A DNA stretch of 64,000 nucleotides from an uncultured Christensenella sp. Its GTDB lineage: Bacteria > Bacillota > Clostridia > Christensenellales > Borkfalkiaceae. Location of the stretch: contig CAJUHC010000001.1 in assembly GCA_910586345.1 (NCBI GenBank), positions 30,656 to 94,655 of the forward strand, in the 5' to 3' direction. Every line of letters begins with the position of its first letter. Position 1 is the stretch's first letter. Under the pieces are notes generated by a model. The model had not been told where the DNA came from, did no database searches, and saw only the letters and a program-made list of their open reading frames with translations. This document shows positions 9,435 through 21,400 of this stretch, piece after piece. Both the position numbers and the translations under genes were made by a program.

Positions 9435-10004
9435 TTAATTGAAAATCTGCAACGCTATTTCCGCCTGACGTTCCTCGCGGTCGGCAGACAAAAGCGAACC
9501 GTAGGACAGATTTTTATCGGAATTTACGCCGCACAGCGTAAACCCGCCGTCTATTTTCGCCGTCTTTGAAGACTGTTTTAAATTCTTTTCTTTAACTACG
9601 GGAAGTTTCATAACGTCCTGCGCATAACGGTAATTTTCAGCGAAGATTATTTCGTCGCCGTCGTCGGCGTAAGCCTTTAACAGCTTTTCCGCCAGATAAA
9701 GCGCCGTCGGTTTGTCGAGAGCCACGAGCAAACCGAGCGCGCGGGCGTAAATTTCGTCAATTACCGCCCTTCTTTCGCCAAGCGCTATTTTTAAACCGTC
9801 AAGACGCGCAGACGCTGCCTGACCGTCGAAAATACCTTTGACGCGCGCGTCGATTTCGGCTTGCGTACCTATCTTGTTTCTTTCGGCGCGTAAAGAAGCT
9901 TCGCCGACCGCAACGGAGGCTTTATTTTCCGCGTCTTCTATTATTTTGCGCGCTTCCTGTTCCGCGTCGGAAATTATTCTGTCGACAATTGCCTTTTCGC
10001 TCAT
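9435..10004 (-). CDS. ntpE: V-type ATPase subunit E (peripheral stalk)
   Basis: 189 residues. The N-terminal third is an Ala/Glu/Lys-rich coiled coil (IISDAEQEARKIIEDAENKA), followed by a globular C-terminal part, as expected for the peripheral-stalk subunit E that pairs with the G/H-type subunit. GGCGGA precedes the ATG at 10004. It sits between K and C in the operon. Confidence 0.92.
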   Translation of the reverse strand: MSEKAIVDRIISDAEQEARKIIEDAENKASVAVGEASLRAERNKIGTQAEIDARVKGIFDGQAASARLDGLKIALGERRAVIDEIYARALGLLVALDKPTALYLAEKLLKAYADDGDEIIFAENYRYAQDVMKLPVVKEKNLKQSSKTAKIDGGFTLCGVNSDKNLSYGSLLSADREERQAEIALQIFN

Positions 10005-10014
10005 AGTTTCCGCC

Positions 10015-10458
10015 TTAAAGCATTATGGAAATGATAAGTCCCAAAATAGCGTAGAACTCTATCATTGCGGGATATATTATAAGTTTACCGCCGAGCGATT
10101 CCTGCTTGCCCACCGCGTAAATGCAGTTAGCCGACGACTTGCCCTGGAAAATACCCGTTACAAGTCCTGATAAAGCCATAGGCAGTACTTTTCCCAATAA
10201 AGCCCAGCCCTGCGCGGCTACCATTCCGTCGACAAGCGACGAAGAAGCTATAATACCGATAATAAAACCGTAAATACCCTGCGTTGCGGGAAGGAGAACG
10301 AGCACGAGGACTTTGCCGAACTTTTTAGGGTCTTCGCCCAAAACGCCCGCCGCCGCGCTGCCCGTTTTGTAAAGTCCGATTGCCGAACCTATTCCGCACA
10401 AGAGCACGCAAATCGCAATTCCGATTATACCGATAGCATAACCACTGGTAATATTCAT
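10015..10458 (-). CDS. ntpK: V-type ATPase subunit K (rotor ring), probably sodium-type
   Basis: 147 residues forming four membrane helices as a duplicated hairpin, the size of sodium-type rotor subunits. The residues aligning with the known E. hirae sodium ligands are all present: L56, T59 and Q60 in LLPATQGIYGF, Q105 in GIFQGKSS and E134 in AMIEFYAILGL. The first hairpin has Q60 in place of a carboxylate, so there is one ion site per duplicated unit. A clear GGAGG precedes the ATG. Sodium specificity is inferred from residue conservation, not shown. Confidence 0.93.
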   Translation of the reverse strand: MNITSGYAIGIIGIAICVLLCGIGSAIGLYKTGSAAAGVLGEDPKKFGKVLVLVLLPATQGIYGFIIGIIASSSLVDGMVAAQGWALLGKVLPMALSGLVTGIFQGKSSANCIYAVGKQESLGGKLIIYPAMIEFYAILGLIISIML

Positions 10459-10493
10459 AATAAACCTCCGAAAAATTATGTTCTGAACTGATT

Positions 10494-12470
10494 TTAACCG
10501 TTCAGATAAATATATTTATGTTTCGAACCGAGAGGAGCGAAAAGCTCGCCCTCGCCTTCGTAAAACCTGCCGTAAAACTCAACGTACTGCAATCTCGCGT
10601 CGTGAATATACGCGCCGAGCAGACCAATCGCAAGGTTGAACGCGTGACCTATAAACATAAGAACCACGCCCAAAATAACGAGCCCCGCGTTTCCGCTGAA
10701 AAGCATTCCGACTCCGCCGTTCATACCTGTTACCGCGTATCCCGATATAATCTGCGCTATTACCGCTCCCGACAGCATCAGTCCGTAAAGCCTTGCATAA
10801 CTCAATACGTCTGAAGCAAAGTTGATAACTCCGTAAGCGGCGCCGAAACCTTTTGTGAATTTACCTAATATTTTTTCTTTTCTACCAGCAGTAAGCATTG
10901 CGGTTAAAAGCATTGCGCCCGCGGTAATGCCTCCCGCATAAGCGAGAACAGTAAGTTTGAAATCGTCGATAAGCCCGACTACGGCAAGCCCTACTCCCGC
11001 CGTAAACAAAGCCCATACGACTCCGTCGAAAATACCGTCCAGAATTTTACCGCGCCGCCAGCACTGAACCGCCTTGCATATATAACCCGCGCAAAGCTGA
11101 ACCGTTCCTATTAAAAGGCTGATTATGAGCACGGCGGGTATTTTAATACCCGTCAAACTCCACATATCGCCTTGGGCGTCAGGCATAACCGCGCTTTTAA
11201 ATAAAGGCAAGCCGAACAGCGAGTTAAACAAAAAGCCCCATATAACCGCAAATATACCGCCTACCGCGAAAACGCCCGCAAGCCTTTTCATTCCCGTATC
11301 GCGATTTGTTCTGAAATATACGAATCCGCCCAGAACCGTCATCAGAAGTCCGTAACCGACGTCGCCCATAATAAAACCGAGGAACACGCTGTAAAAGAAA
11401 GCCATAATCGCGTTGGGGTCGAATTCTCCGTAGCGTACCGGCGAATACATATTCGTTACCGCTTCAAAGTTTTTAACCACCTTATTGTTCTTTAAAAGCG
11501 TCGGCGGAATTTCGTCTTCCGCAGGGCTCGAAAATTCGAAATATACCGCGTCCGAAACTTCCTCAACGGCGTTTTTTATCTTTTCTTCGCACTCTTTCGG
11601 AACGTAAGCCTCCAAGAGAAAAGTCGTCAAAGTCGCCCTCAGTTTTTCGGACAGCTCCGCCTTTTCAAGTTCGAACGAAAGATAGTCGCTGTAAATTTTC
11701 ATATCGCGGATTCGGTCTTTCAGCGAATACGCATTCTCCGCGTTTAATACGATTTCTTTTTTTATTTCGGTTATGCGCTCCGTCAGAGCTTTATAAAAAT
11801 CGCGCCCCGTGCACCCGTCGTTAAAAGGGCATACCGAAAATCCCGCTTCCTGCAATAATTTTTCAGTATCCTGCGCGGCAGACTTATGATACGCGGCGAA
11901 TATCAGACGTTCGCCGCCGCGCCCGGAAAGAGTTTTAAACGTGAAAAGCTCGCTATCCGAAAGATTAGCGACTGCTTTTTCAGGAAGCGTTCCCAAACGG
12001 AATTCCGTATGCTCCGTACCGCGGATATCCAAAGGATAATCCAAAAGAGAATATATTTCCGCAGACGAAACCGTGCGGCGCAGTTTATTGAGTTCCGAGG
12101 CGAGTTCCTTTTCTTTCGCGTAAATCGAGTCGATTTTGTTTACGAGTCCGGACATATCGTCCGCCATATCTTTGGCGGACATAAATTGCGAATACGAAAC
12201 TTCGAATCCGTCCTTCAATTCATCGTCGGCTTTTATCTTGTTTTCCTTAACGTAAACGTTTACGGCAAAAGATAGCCGTTCCAGCGCCGTATCCGTTTTT
12301 GCAAGATTCAAGCGCAGATTTTCGCAGTCCGCCGTAAGCGCCGAAGTATTCTCCGCTTCGTAATGCATTTTAATCTCGGTTGCGCCCGTACGTTGAAGAG
12401 CATTTAACAGAGCGTCTTTTTCATAAGACATTCCCGCGAGATTGAGTTTGACCATCTCAGCAACCGCCAC
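10494..12470 (-). CDS. ntpI: V-type ATPase subunit I (a-type stator)
   Basis: 658 residues. The first half is a soluble helical domain; from about residue 350 there are seven or eight membrane helices, including FYSVFLGFIMGDVGYGLL and LSYARLYGLMLSGAVIAQI, the family's signature for the stator that forms the ion half-channels. The start is GTG 12470, supported by GGAGG seven bases upstream; an internal ATG at 12455 is too far from it. The gene overlaps the end of the preceding coiled-coil subunit by 14 bp. Confidence 0.95.
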   Translation of the reverse strand: MAVAEMVKLNLAGMSYEKDALLNALQRTGATEIKMHYEAENTSALTADCENLRLNLAKTDTALERLSFAVNVYVKENKIKADDELKDGFEVSYSQFMSAKDMADDMSGLVNKIDSIYAKEKELASELNKLRRTVSSAEIYSLLDYPLDIRGTEHTEFRLGTLPEKAVANLSDSELFTFKTLSGRGGERLIFAAYHKSAAQDTEKLLQEAGFSVCPFNDGCTGRDFYKALTERITEIKKEIVLNAENAYSLKDRIRDMKIYSDYLSFELEKAELSEKLRATLTTFLLEAYVPKECEEKIKNAVEEVSDAVYFEFSSPAEDEIPPTLLKNNKVVKNFEAVTNMYSPVRYGEFDPNAIMAFFYSVFLGFIMGDVGYGLLMTVLGGFVYFRTNRDTGMKRLAGVFAVGGIFAVIWGFLFNSLFGLPLFKSAVMPDAQGDMWSLTGIKIPAVLIISLLIGTVQLCAGYICKAVQCWRRGKILDGIFDGVVWALFTAGVGLAVVGLIDDFKLTVLAYAGGITAGAMLLTAMLTAGRKEKILGKFTKGFGAAYGVINFASDVLSYARLYGLMLSGAVIAQIISGYAVTGMNGGVGMLFSGNAGLVILGVVLMFIGHAFNLAIGLLGAYIHDARLQYVEFYGRFYEGEGELFAPLGSKHKYIYLNG

Positions 12471-12774
12471 GCGTAATCCTCCGCACTATATCGTTTACTA
12501 TTTTATCGATGTTTTTAATTCTTTCGGCGCGGTACTGCGCGGACTCAGCCCTTTTAACCGTAATTTCGGACTCGTAATTTTTCCGCGCTTGCTCTTTCGC
12601 GGTTTTAATGCTTTTTTCTCGTAAAGCCTTGCACTCGGCTTCGGACAGCGCTAAAATCTCCGCGCTCCTGTTCTCGGCGTTTTCCGCGATTTCAGCCGCT
12701 TTTTTAATCGCGGCCGCTTTGATTTCAGCCGCTTTTTCCTCGGCTTCGTTTATACTGTTTATAATTTCCTGCAT
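12457..12774 (-). CDS. ntpF: V-type ATPase subunit G/H-like coiled coil (NtpF/AhaH type)
   Basis: 105 residues dominated by Ala, Glu, Lys and Arg with heptad spacing, for example EAEEKAAEIKAAAIKKAAE. Both the composition and its place as first gene of the operon match NtpF/AhaH, which pairs with subunit E in the peripheral stalk. The Shine-Dalgarno is poor. Assignment rests on composition and context more than on conserved residues. Confidence 0.85.
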   Translation of the reverse strand: MQEIINSINEAEEKAAEIKAAAIKKAAEIAENAENRSAEILALSEAECKALREKSIKTAKEQARKNYESEITVKRAESAQYRAERIKNIDKIVNDIVRRITRGGC

Positions 12775-12802
12775 ATAAAACCCCGATTGAATTCTATTGA
12801 AT

Positions 12803-12831
12803 ATTTTACCATATTTTACTTTTTATTGCAA
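12803..12831 (-). promoter_or_regulatory. Promoter of the V-ATPase operon
   Basis: On the minus strand TTGCAA (12826-12831), a 17 bp spacer and TAAAAT (12803-12808) lie just ahead of the first V-ATPase gene. The start would be near 12796, giving a leader of about 22 nt. It separates the operon from the MATE gene. Confidence 0.6.
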
Positions 12832-12849
12832 TGAAATCGCCGTGAAATT

Positions 12850-14181
12850 TTAAGCATAGCCGTACTTTTTGCGGAATGCGATAACAAACGCCGCCGTAAC
12901 CGCAAGCGATATTATCTCCGCAAAAACGGTTGCCGACCATACTCCGTCGATATCGAGAAAAACAGGAAAAACCAGAACCGCGGCAACCTGAAACACGAGC
13001 GTTCGCAGAAAGGATATAATTCCCGAAACCAGCCCGTTGTTCAAAGCGGTGAACATAGACGAACCGAAGTAGCTGAACCCCGCAATCAGAAACGCAGGCG
13101 CGTATATTCTGAAACCTCTCAAAGTCATATCGAAAATTTCGCCGTCGTAACCGAAAATTTTAAAAAAAGGATATGCGAGCGCTTCCGATAACGCAGTCAT
13201 CGATATTCCGCAAACCGCGGTAATTATCATACTTTTCTTAAACAGATTTTTCAGCTCTTCCCTGTTATCCGCGCCATAATTGTAAGCGAAAAGCGGGGCG
13301 CAGCCGACCGCATAACCCATAAAAATAGCGTAAAAAATCATTGCGACGTACATCATAGTTCCGTACGCGGCAAGACCGCCGTCGCCCGCTACAATCTTCT
13401 GAATCTGAAAATTATAAAGCATAGTTACGACTGCGGCGGATACGTTTGCAAGAAACTCGGAAGAACCGTTGGTACAAGCTTTAAGAAAGGCTCGCCCGTA
13501 AAACCTCGTTTTCGTAAGGCGCAAAAGGCTGTTGTTTTTCGCAAAAAAGTATATAAGCGGCGCTACTCCGCCTATCACCTGGCTTGCGGCGGTAGCGGCC
13601 GCCGCTCCGGCAAGCCCCCACTTGAACCCCGCAACAAATACCGCATCGAGAATTATGTTCGCAAAGCCTGCCGCCGCCGTAACTATAAGACCGAGACGGG
13701 GCTTTTCCGCGGCGACGAAAAAACTCTGAAATACGTTTTGCAGGATAAAAAACGGCTGCGCCCCGATAAGCACTCTGCCGTAAAGTACGCAGTAATCGTA
13801 AGTTACGCCTTCCGCGCCGAACCATTTCGCAATCGGAGGAACAATAAACTGACCCGCCACGGCGATTATCGCGCCTATACCGAATGTGACGTAAACAAGC
13901 ATTGAAAAATAAGCGTTCGCCTTTTCTTTATCGCCCGCGCCGAGCGTTTTTGAAACAAGCGCGCTGCCGCCCGCGCCGAGCATAAACCCAATCGAACCGA
14001 GCACGAAAATAAGCGGAAAAATCAGACTTATCGCCGCTACCGCCGACGCTCCGGCGAAATTCGAAACGAACAGACCGTCCACAACGCTGTAAACGCTCGT
14101 AAACACTATCATAATAATTGACGGAAATACGAATATTAATAATTTTTTGAAAGTAAAATGTTCAGATAACTGTATACGCAT
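12850..14181 (-). CDS. MATE family efflux transporter
   Basis: 443 residues with about twelve membrane helices in two similar halves, typical of the multidrug and toxin extrusion family (PVDGLFVSNFAG-like first helix pair, here SVVDGLFVSNFAGASAVAAI). MATE proteins export cationic compounds in exchange for protons or sodium; the substrate here is unknown. Given the probable sodium-type V-ATPase next door, sodium coupling is possible but unproven. AGGT precedes the ATG at 14181. Its upstream region holds the DnaA-box cluster. Confidence 0.93.
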   Translation of the reverse strand: MRIQLSEHFTFKKLLIFVFPSIIMIVFTSVYSVVDGLFVSNFAGASAVAAISLIFPLIFVLGSIGFMLGAGGSALVSKTLGAGDKEKANAYFSMLVYVTFGIGAIIAVAGQFIVPPIAKWFGAEGVTYDYCVLYGRVLIGAQPFFILQNVFQSFFVAAEKPRLGLIVTAAAGFANIILDAVFVAGFKWGLAGAAAATAASQVIGGVAPLIYFFAKNNSLLRLTKTRFYGRAFLKACTNGSSEFLANVSAAVVTMLYNFQIQKIVAGDGGLAAYGTMMYVAMIFYAIFMGYAVGCAPLFAYNYGADNREELKNLFKKSMIITAVCGISMTALSEALAYPFFKIFGYDGEIFDMTLRGFRIYAPAFLIAGFSYFGSSMFTALNNGLVSGIISFLRTLVFQVAAVLVFPVFLDIDGVWSATVFAEIISLAVTAAFVIAFRKKYGYA

Positions 14182-14204
14182 AAAATTTACCTATAATGTT
14201 ATAA

Positions 14205-14363
14205 AGTGGATAACTTTATTCGCCGAATTGTAAAAACTTGTCGAAAATTAAGCGTAATCAGCGAAATTACGGACAAGTGTTGATAATTTGTGGATAAAGT
14301 TCCTGTATATTTGTATTTTTAATCTTTCCACACCGTTAATTGTGGACAACTTACGGTGGATAA
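14205..14363 (+). promoter_or_regulatory. Cluster of five DnaA boxes
   Basis: Five nonamers in the same orientation match TGTGGATAA (reverse of the DnaA box TTATCCACA) with at most one mismatch: AGTGGATAA 14205, TGTTGATAA 14278, TGTGGATAA 14289 (perfect), TGTGGACAA 14341 and GGTGGATAA 14355. An AT-rich stretch lies between at about 14303-14323. They fill most of the 328 bp gap between dnaJ and the MATE gene. This could be a replication origin, a DnaA-titration site or a DnaA-regulated promoter. No dnaA or dnaN gene is in the window, and genes on both sides read the same way. Confidence 0.7.
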
Positions 14364-14461
14364 CCACACAAAAAACGTTAAAATCGGCATACCTTTCATA
14401 TTAAAAGGCACACAAATGAACTTAAATACAAATGCGTTTACGCAAATATGCACCGTAATAT

Positions 14462-14490
14462 AAAAGACCGTTTATTTTAAGCGGTCTTTT
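14462..14490 (-). terminator. Terminator after dnaJ
   Basis: Stem of AAAAGACCG (14462-14470) with CGGTCTTTT (14482-14490), 11 base loop, directly downstream of the dnaJ stop codon. The T-run is inside the stem, so it could work in both directions. Confidence 0.75.
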
Positions 14491-14509
14491 TTGCGTTAAG
14501 GTTTTATCC

Positions 14510-15655
14510 TTACTGTTTATCTATTTTTTTACCGTAAATAGCGGACATATTGTTTGCATACTTCTGCATATTTTCGCAGGACCTTAAAGGCACGGCGCTT
14601 TCGTAATCGCCAAGTCTTTTAAGCTGTTCGCGCGTAAGCTTGGCAGGAACGTCTATTTCCACCGTCACATACAGGTTGCCGGTTCCGTTGACCGTTTTAA
14701 CGCCCTTGCCTCTGATACAGAAGCGCGTACCCGAAGCGGTACATTCGGGAATATTCAGTTCTATCGCGTCCTCGACTCCGGGAACGAGAACCTTTCCTCC
14801 CTGAACCGCCGTCCTGTAAGAAATAGGAACCGTTACGTACAAATCCCTGTCCTCGCGTTTTAAAAGCTTGTGCGGTTCTATACGGAAATAGATATACAAA
14901 TCCCCCGCCTCTCCGCCGTTACCGGCCGCTTGTCCGAAACCGCGCTTTCTGAGACTGCTGTCTTTATCGACTCCCGCGGGAATTTTTACAGTAAACCGCG
15001 TTTCCTTGCGCAGGAAGCCTTTGCCTTTACAATCGGGACACTTATCTATGACCTGTCTGCCCGAGCCTCCGCAGTCGGGACAAACGCCGACCTGTATCGT
15101 TCTGCCGAAAATAGTGTCCTGTGTGTACTTGATTCTGCCCGAGCCTCCGCAACAGGTACAGACTTTGAAAGATGTACCGCCTTTCGCGCCCGTACCCCTG
15201 CAAGCCGAGCAGGGCTCGTTTCTGTTATAGCTTATCTCTTTTGTACAGCCCTTTATCGCGTCAAGGAACGATAAATATACTGTTTGTTCGATGTCCGCGC
15301 CGCGGTTGGGTTTTCTCTGCTCTCCTCCGAAATGTCCGCCGCCGAAACCGCCGCCGAACATAGAATTGATTATGTCCTCGAAACCGCCCATACCGCCACC
15401 GAAACCGCCGCCGAACGGATTACCTCCGCCCATTCCGGGATGTTCGAGTTCGTAATCGTATTGTTTACGTTTCTGCTCGTCGGAAAGTATTGCGTTAGCC
15501 TCGTTTATTTCCTTAAACTTTTCCGCCGCAACCTTATCGCCGGGGTGAAAATCGGGGTGATATTGCTTGGCAAGCTTTCTGTAAGCGGATTTTATTTCAT
15601 CGGACGTCGCTTTCTTGGATACGCCGAGAATATCATAGTAATTTTTATTAGCCAT
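14510..15655 (-). CDS. dnaJ: Chaperone DnaJ (Hsp40)
   Basis: 381 residues. J domain at 1-70 with the HPD motif (YHPDFHPGD), a Gly/Phe-rich linker at about 75-110, then four zinc-binding CxxCxGxG repeats (CSACRGTG, CTCCGGSG, CPDCGGSG, CPDCKGKG) and the C-terminal substrate-binding domains. It delivers unfolded protein to DnaK and stimulates its ATPase. AGGA lies eight bases before the ATG. Last gene of grpE-dnaK-dnaJ, separated from dnaK by 180 bp that contain a stem-loop. Confidence 0.97.
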   Translation of the reverse strand: MANKNYYDILGVSKKATSDEIKSAYRKLAKQYHPDFHPGDKVAAEKFKEINEANAILSDEQKRKQYDYELEHPGMGGGNPFGGGFGGGMGGFEDIINSMFGGGFGGGHFGGEQRKPNRGADIEQTVYLSFLDAIKGCTKEISYNRNEPCSACRGTGAKGGTSFKVCTCCGGSGRIKYTQDTIFGRTIQVGVCPDCGGSGRQVIDKCPDCKGKGFLRKETRFTVKIPAGVDKDSSLRKRGFGQAAGNGGEAGDLYIYFRIEPHKLLKREDRDLYVTVPISYRTAVQGGKVLVPGVEDAIELNIPECTASGTRFCIRGKGVKTVNGTGNLYVTVEIDVPAKLTREQLKRLGDYESAVPLRSCENMQKYANNMSAIYGKKIDKQ

Positions 15656-15791
15656 ACGAGTATTCCTGAATACGCTTTAACTGATAGTGATTTATTATTT
15701 TCTGTACGGGCGCAACCGTTTTTTCTGCGGCGCCGAACGATTTAACGTATCGGCGGCTAAATTTGCGAAAACGGAAATTCCCGAAATTACG

Positions 15792-15825
15792 AAATTTTCC
15801 GTGCTGTTCTGCGCACGGAAAATTT
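15792..15825 (-). other. Stem-loop between dnaK and dnaJ
   Basis: A perfect 13 bp inverted repeat (15792-15804 with 15813-15825) begins 10 bp after the dnaK stop. No U-run follows on the minus strand, so it is more likely an RNA-processing or stabilising hairpin than a full terminator. It could make dnaJ less abundant than dnaK. Confidence 0.6.
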
Positions 15826-15835
15826 GCGAATCGTC

Positions 15836-18177
<2,342 letters not shown>

Positions 18178-18466
18178 TTTTACACTCTCTTTTCCGTCTA
18201 CATTATTAATATAAAACTTTCGCGCCCCCGTTAAACAAAAAAACCACAAATTTTTTTACTTAAATTTCCGCCGTCCTGCAAACACTGCGAATAAAAATGA
18301 ATAAATTTTTAAAATTTATGCATAAAAGACGCCGGAACAGCCACCATAACAATAATTTATAAATTTGCGTGTATTTTACCGCCATTTTACTTGCCTGCAA
18401 ACCGCGTTTATGATAATATAGAAATACTTACATTATAATATAAAACCCAACAAGGAGGTTAATTTT
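18178..18466. other. Divergent intergenic region, grpE / thioredoxin lipoprotein
   Basis: 289 bp, AT-rich, holding the promoters of two divergent genes. For the plus strand, TTGCCT (18391-18396), 17 bp, TAATAT (18414-18419) is the best candidate, and TATAAT at 18434-18439 is another -10 without a good -35. AAGGAGGTT at 18452-18460 is a strong ribosome site. For grpE only a weak promoter-like match is seen. No gene or RNA is recognised. Confidence 0.5.
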
Positions 18467-21400
18467 ATGAGTATTTTCAGAAAAATACTTATAGCCGTAC
18501 TTGCGCTGAGTATTACCGTCTGTGCCGGAATCGCTCTCGCTGCCTGTAAGGATGACAACAAAATCTTAAATCCCGACGGCGAAACCGTTTTTAACGGCAA
18601 TTACGAAATCACGGTCAAATCGCAAGGCGGACTATTGCTCGACGGCATCAAACTCACGTTCGAGAAAGACGGAGTGCAGTACGGAGAACAGTGCATAACC
18701 AAACAGGGCAAAGCGACAATCAAGCTCGCTCCCGACGTTTACGACGTTAAAGTCGATACGAGCGCGAAAAACGGTTATTTCGTACCCGCAGGCGCAGAGT
18801 ATAAAACGAAAGCAGACTCGAAAGACGTTTCCGTTATTCTCACGTCGAAAGTAATAGAGTCGGAAACGCCCGCAAACACCAAATATCAACTCGGCGACGT
18901 AATGTACGATTTCAGTTTCGTCGACGTCGACGGAGTTACGCATAAACTTTCCGAAACTCTCAAAACGAAGAATACGGTAGTCCTCAATTTCTGGGGTACG
19001 CAATGCCAACCTTGCAAAAACGAGTTTCCCGCTTTACAGAGCGCGTACGACTCGTACAAAAACAAACTCGAACTGTTCGCATTATCGAGTTATGCCACGT
19101 CGATGAACGGCGCGGACACCGAAGCAGATATAATAAAATTCAGAGACGTCGATAATAAAGGCGCGTACAAATTCCCTATGGCTCTCGATACCGAAACGAA
19201 GATTTACAGCTATTTCGATTTGAGCAAAGGATACCCTACCACCTACGTTATAGACAGATACGGCGTAGTCGCCTGGCGGCTTGCCGGAACGAACCCGAAC
19301 GAAGCCTCGTGGAGAGCGGTTTTCGGCAAGTATACGAGCGATAACTACTCGCAGTCTATAAATCCCGGCGGCAGTATCGGCGGAGACGAAAACATAGACA
19401 GGGTCCCGCCCGACGAAGGTCTTTCAACTCCCGCAAGCGAAGATATCCGTAACGCTATATGCAACAATATAGCGCAAGAAGACGTTGAATTCTATTTCAA
19501 CGAAGATAACCCCAACGCAGATACGAACTGGCCCTGGCAAATCGGCGAAAAGGACGGAAACAAGTATCTTTACGCTTCGAACGTAAACACCAAAGAATCC
19601 TGGTCGACGATTTACTGCAATTTAACGCTCAACGGCGGAGAAAGTTTGTCGTTCGATTACTATATAAACACCCATTCGACCAACAACGCGCTTTACGTAG
19701 TCGCAAACGGCGCAATCATATGCGAACTGTTCGGCGAAAGCGACGGTTGGTTGACACAACAAGTTTATACGGCTAACCGCAGAACGACTTTGAATATTTC
19801 GTTCGTTTATATAAAGAACGACGCCGTACTCGAAGATACTCCCGTCTATATCGACAATATAAAGATATTCAATCCTGCCGAAAGCGGAGAGCCTCTCGAC
19901 ATTGCTTATTCCGTTACCGATAACACGGAATTCAAAGACAACAAGTACAACGTTAAGCTCGAACTTGACGACGAAGGATTATATCATTACGTAAACGGCG
20001 AAAACAATTCGATATTATATGCGGACATTTTAGGCGTTGCAAGTTGGGCAGAGAAGCATTTCGGCAGTACGACGTTCGAATTCCTTGCGGAAGACGCCGA
20101 AACCCCTTCGACTTACAGGTCTTCGCTCTACTATCTCGCATATTTCAAAATGTCGAACCTTCAAGGCGTGGGACTCGAATTTAATTTCGGTTACACCGAT
20201 GCGATAATCAAGCTGTACAACCTTCAAGCGTTTGCTACAAGCGGCAACGGCTATCTGCCCGTAACCGAAGAAGTCAAAGAAATGATTTGCGCGTTTATCA
20301 ATTACGCTTACGAAATCGGTATCGTCGACGACGAATACTACGACGACCAGTGGCTGGAATTCTGTTACTATTTCAAACACTGGAACAGCGAACACATCTA
20401 TATCGATAAAAATCTTTATATAGACGAAGTACCCGTAGAATATGTATCCGCAACAGACTCTTACGTCGTAAACTCCGAAACGGGTCACGCAGACAAGAAC
20501 GTTTATATCGATTTCCACGACAACGGCGTTTTCGGAGTAATCGTAAACAACCGTCTGAAATATTACAGCTTAGAGGACGCTATCAATGCGGAAATGTTCG
20601 CAAGTGTTTACGGCAATAATTATACGGAAATTATGAAATCGTATCTTAAAGCCGCCGACGCTAACGAAGGCGAATTAAAAGGCTTTGTCAAGGCGGATAA
20701 AAAGCTTACGGATATTCTTGGCGAAACTTTAAGATATACCGAAAGCATACTCGAAATGGTATGCGACGCGGATTGGAAAATTTTCGCAAACTGTTACAGA
20801 TTAGGCGACTGCGATACGGCGAAAAATCCTTTAAAAGGTCTTATATTCGATTTTGCTTACGATGCGCAACTCGGAACAAACAATGTTGAAATCAAAGAAA
20901 TAATCAATATCAACGCGCCCGAATACGAAGCAGGCGGAGGTATTAAATTCAAATTTACGCCCGAAACTTCGGGAGTACACCTCTTCTCCTCGTCGTATAA
21001 GAGCAACGCAGACCCCAGAATTTTAGTTTACAATTCCGAATTCAATTTAATTGCCGAACAGGAAAACGATATCAGATACGACCATTTTAATCTTGAAAAT
21101 CCCGATAACTTCTACTTGTACGTTAATTTAAATGCTAACGAAACCTACTATATCACCGCATCGCTCAACGGACTCGCACAGGCGACTTACAAAATGGATA
21201 TTTCTTACGTTGCTCCTTATGTAGAAATGCTGCGGGTAGCGACGACAGGCGACGGTACGTGGCTCCCCAGACCGAGCCTTGACGAAAACGGAAATATCAA
21301 GTACGATGAAAACGGCGAAATAGTTTACAACTGGAACGATACGTATTACGACGCGGTTGAAACCGCTTACGACCGTTCGGCGGACGTTTACAGAGTGAGC

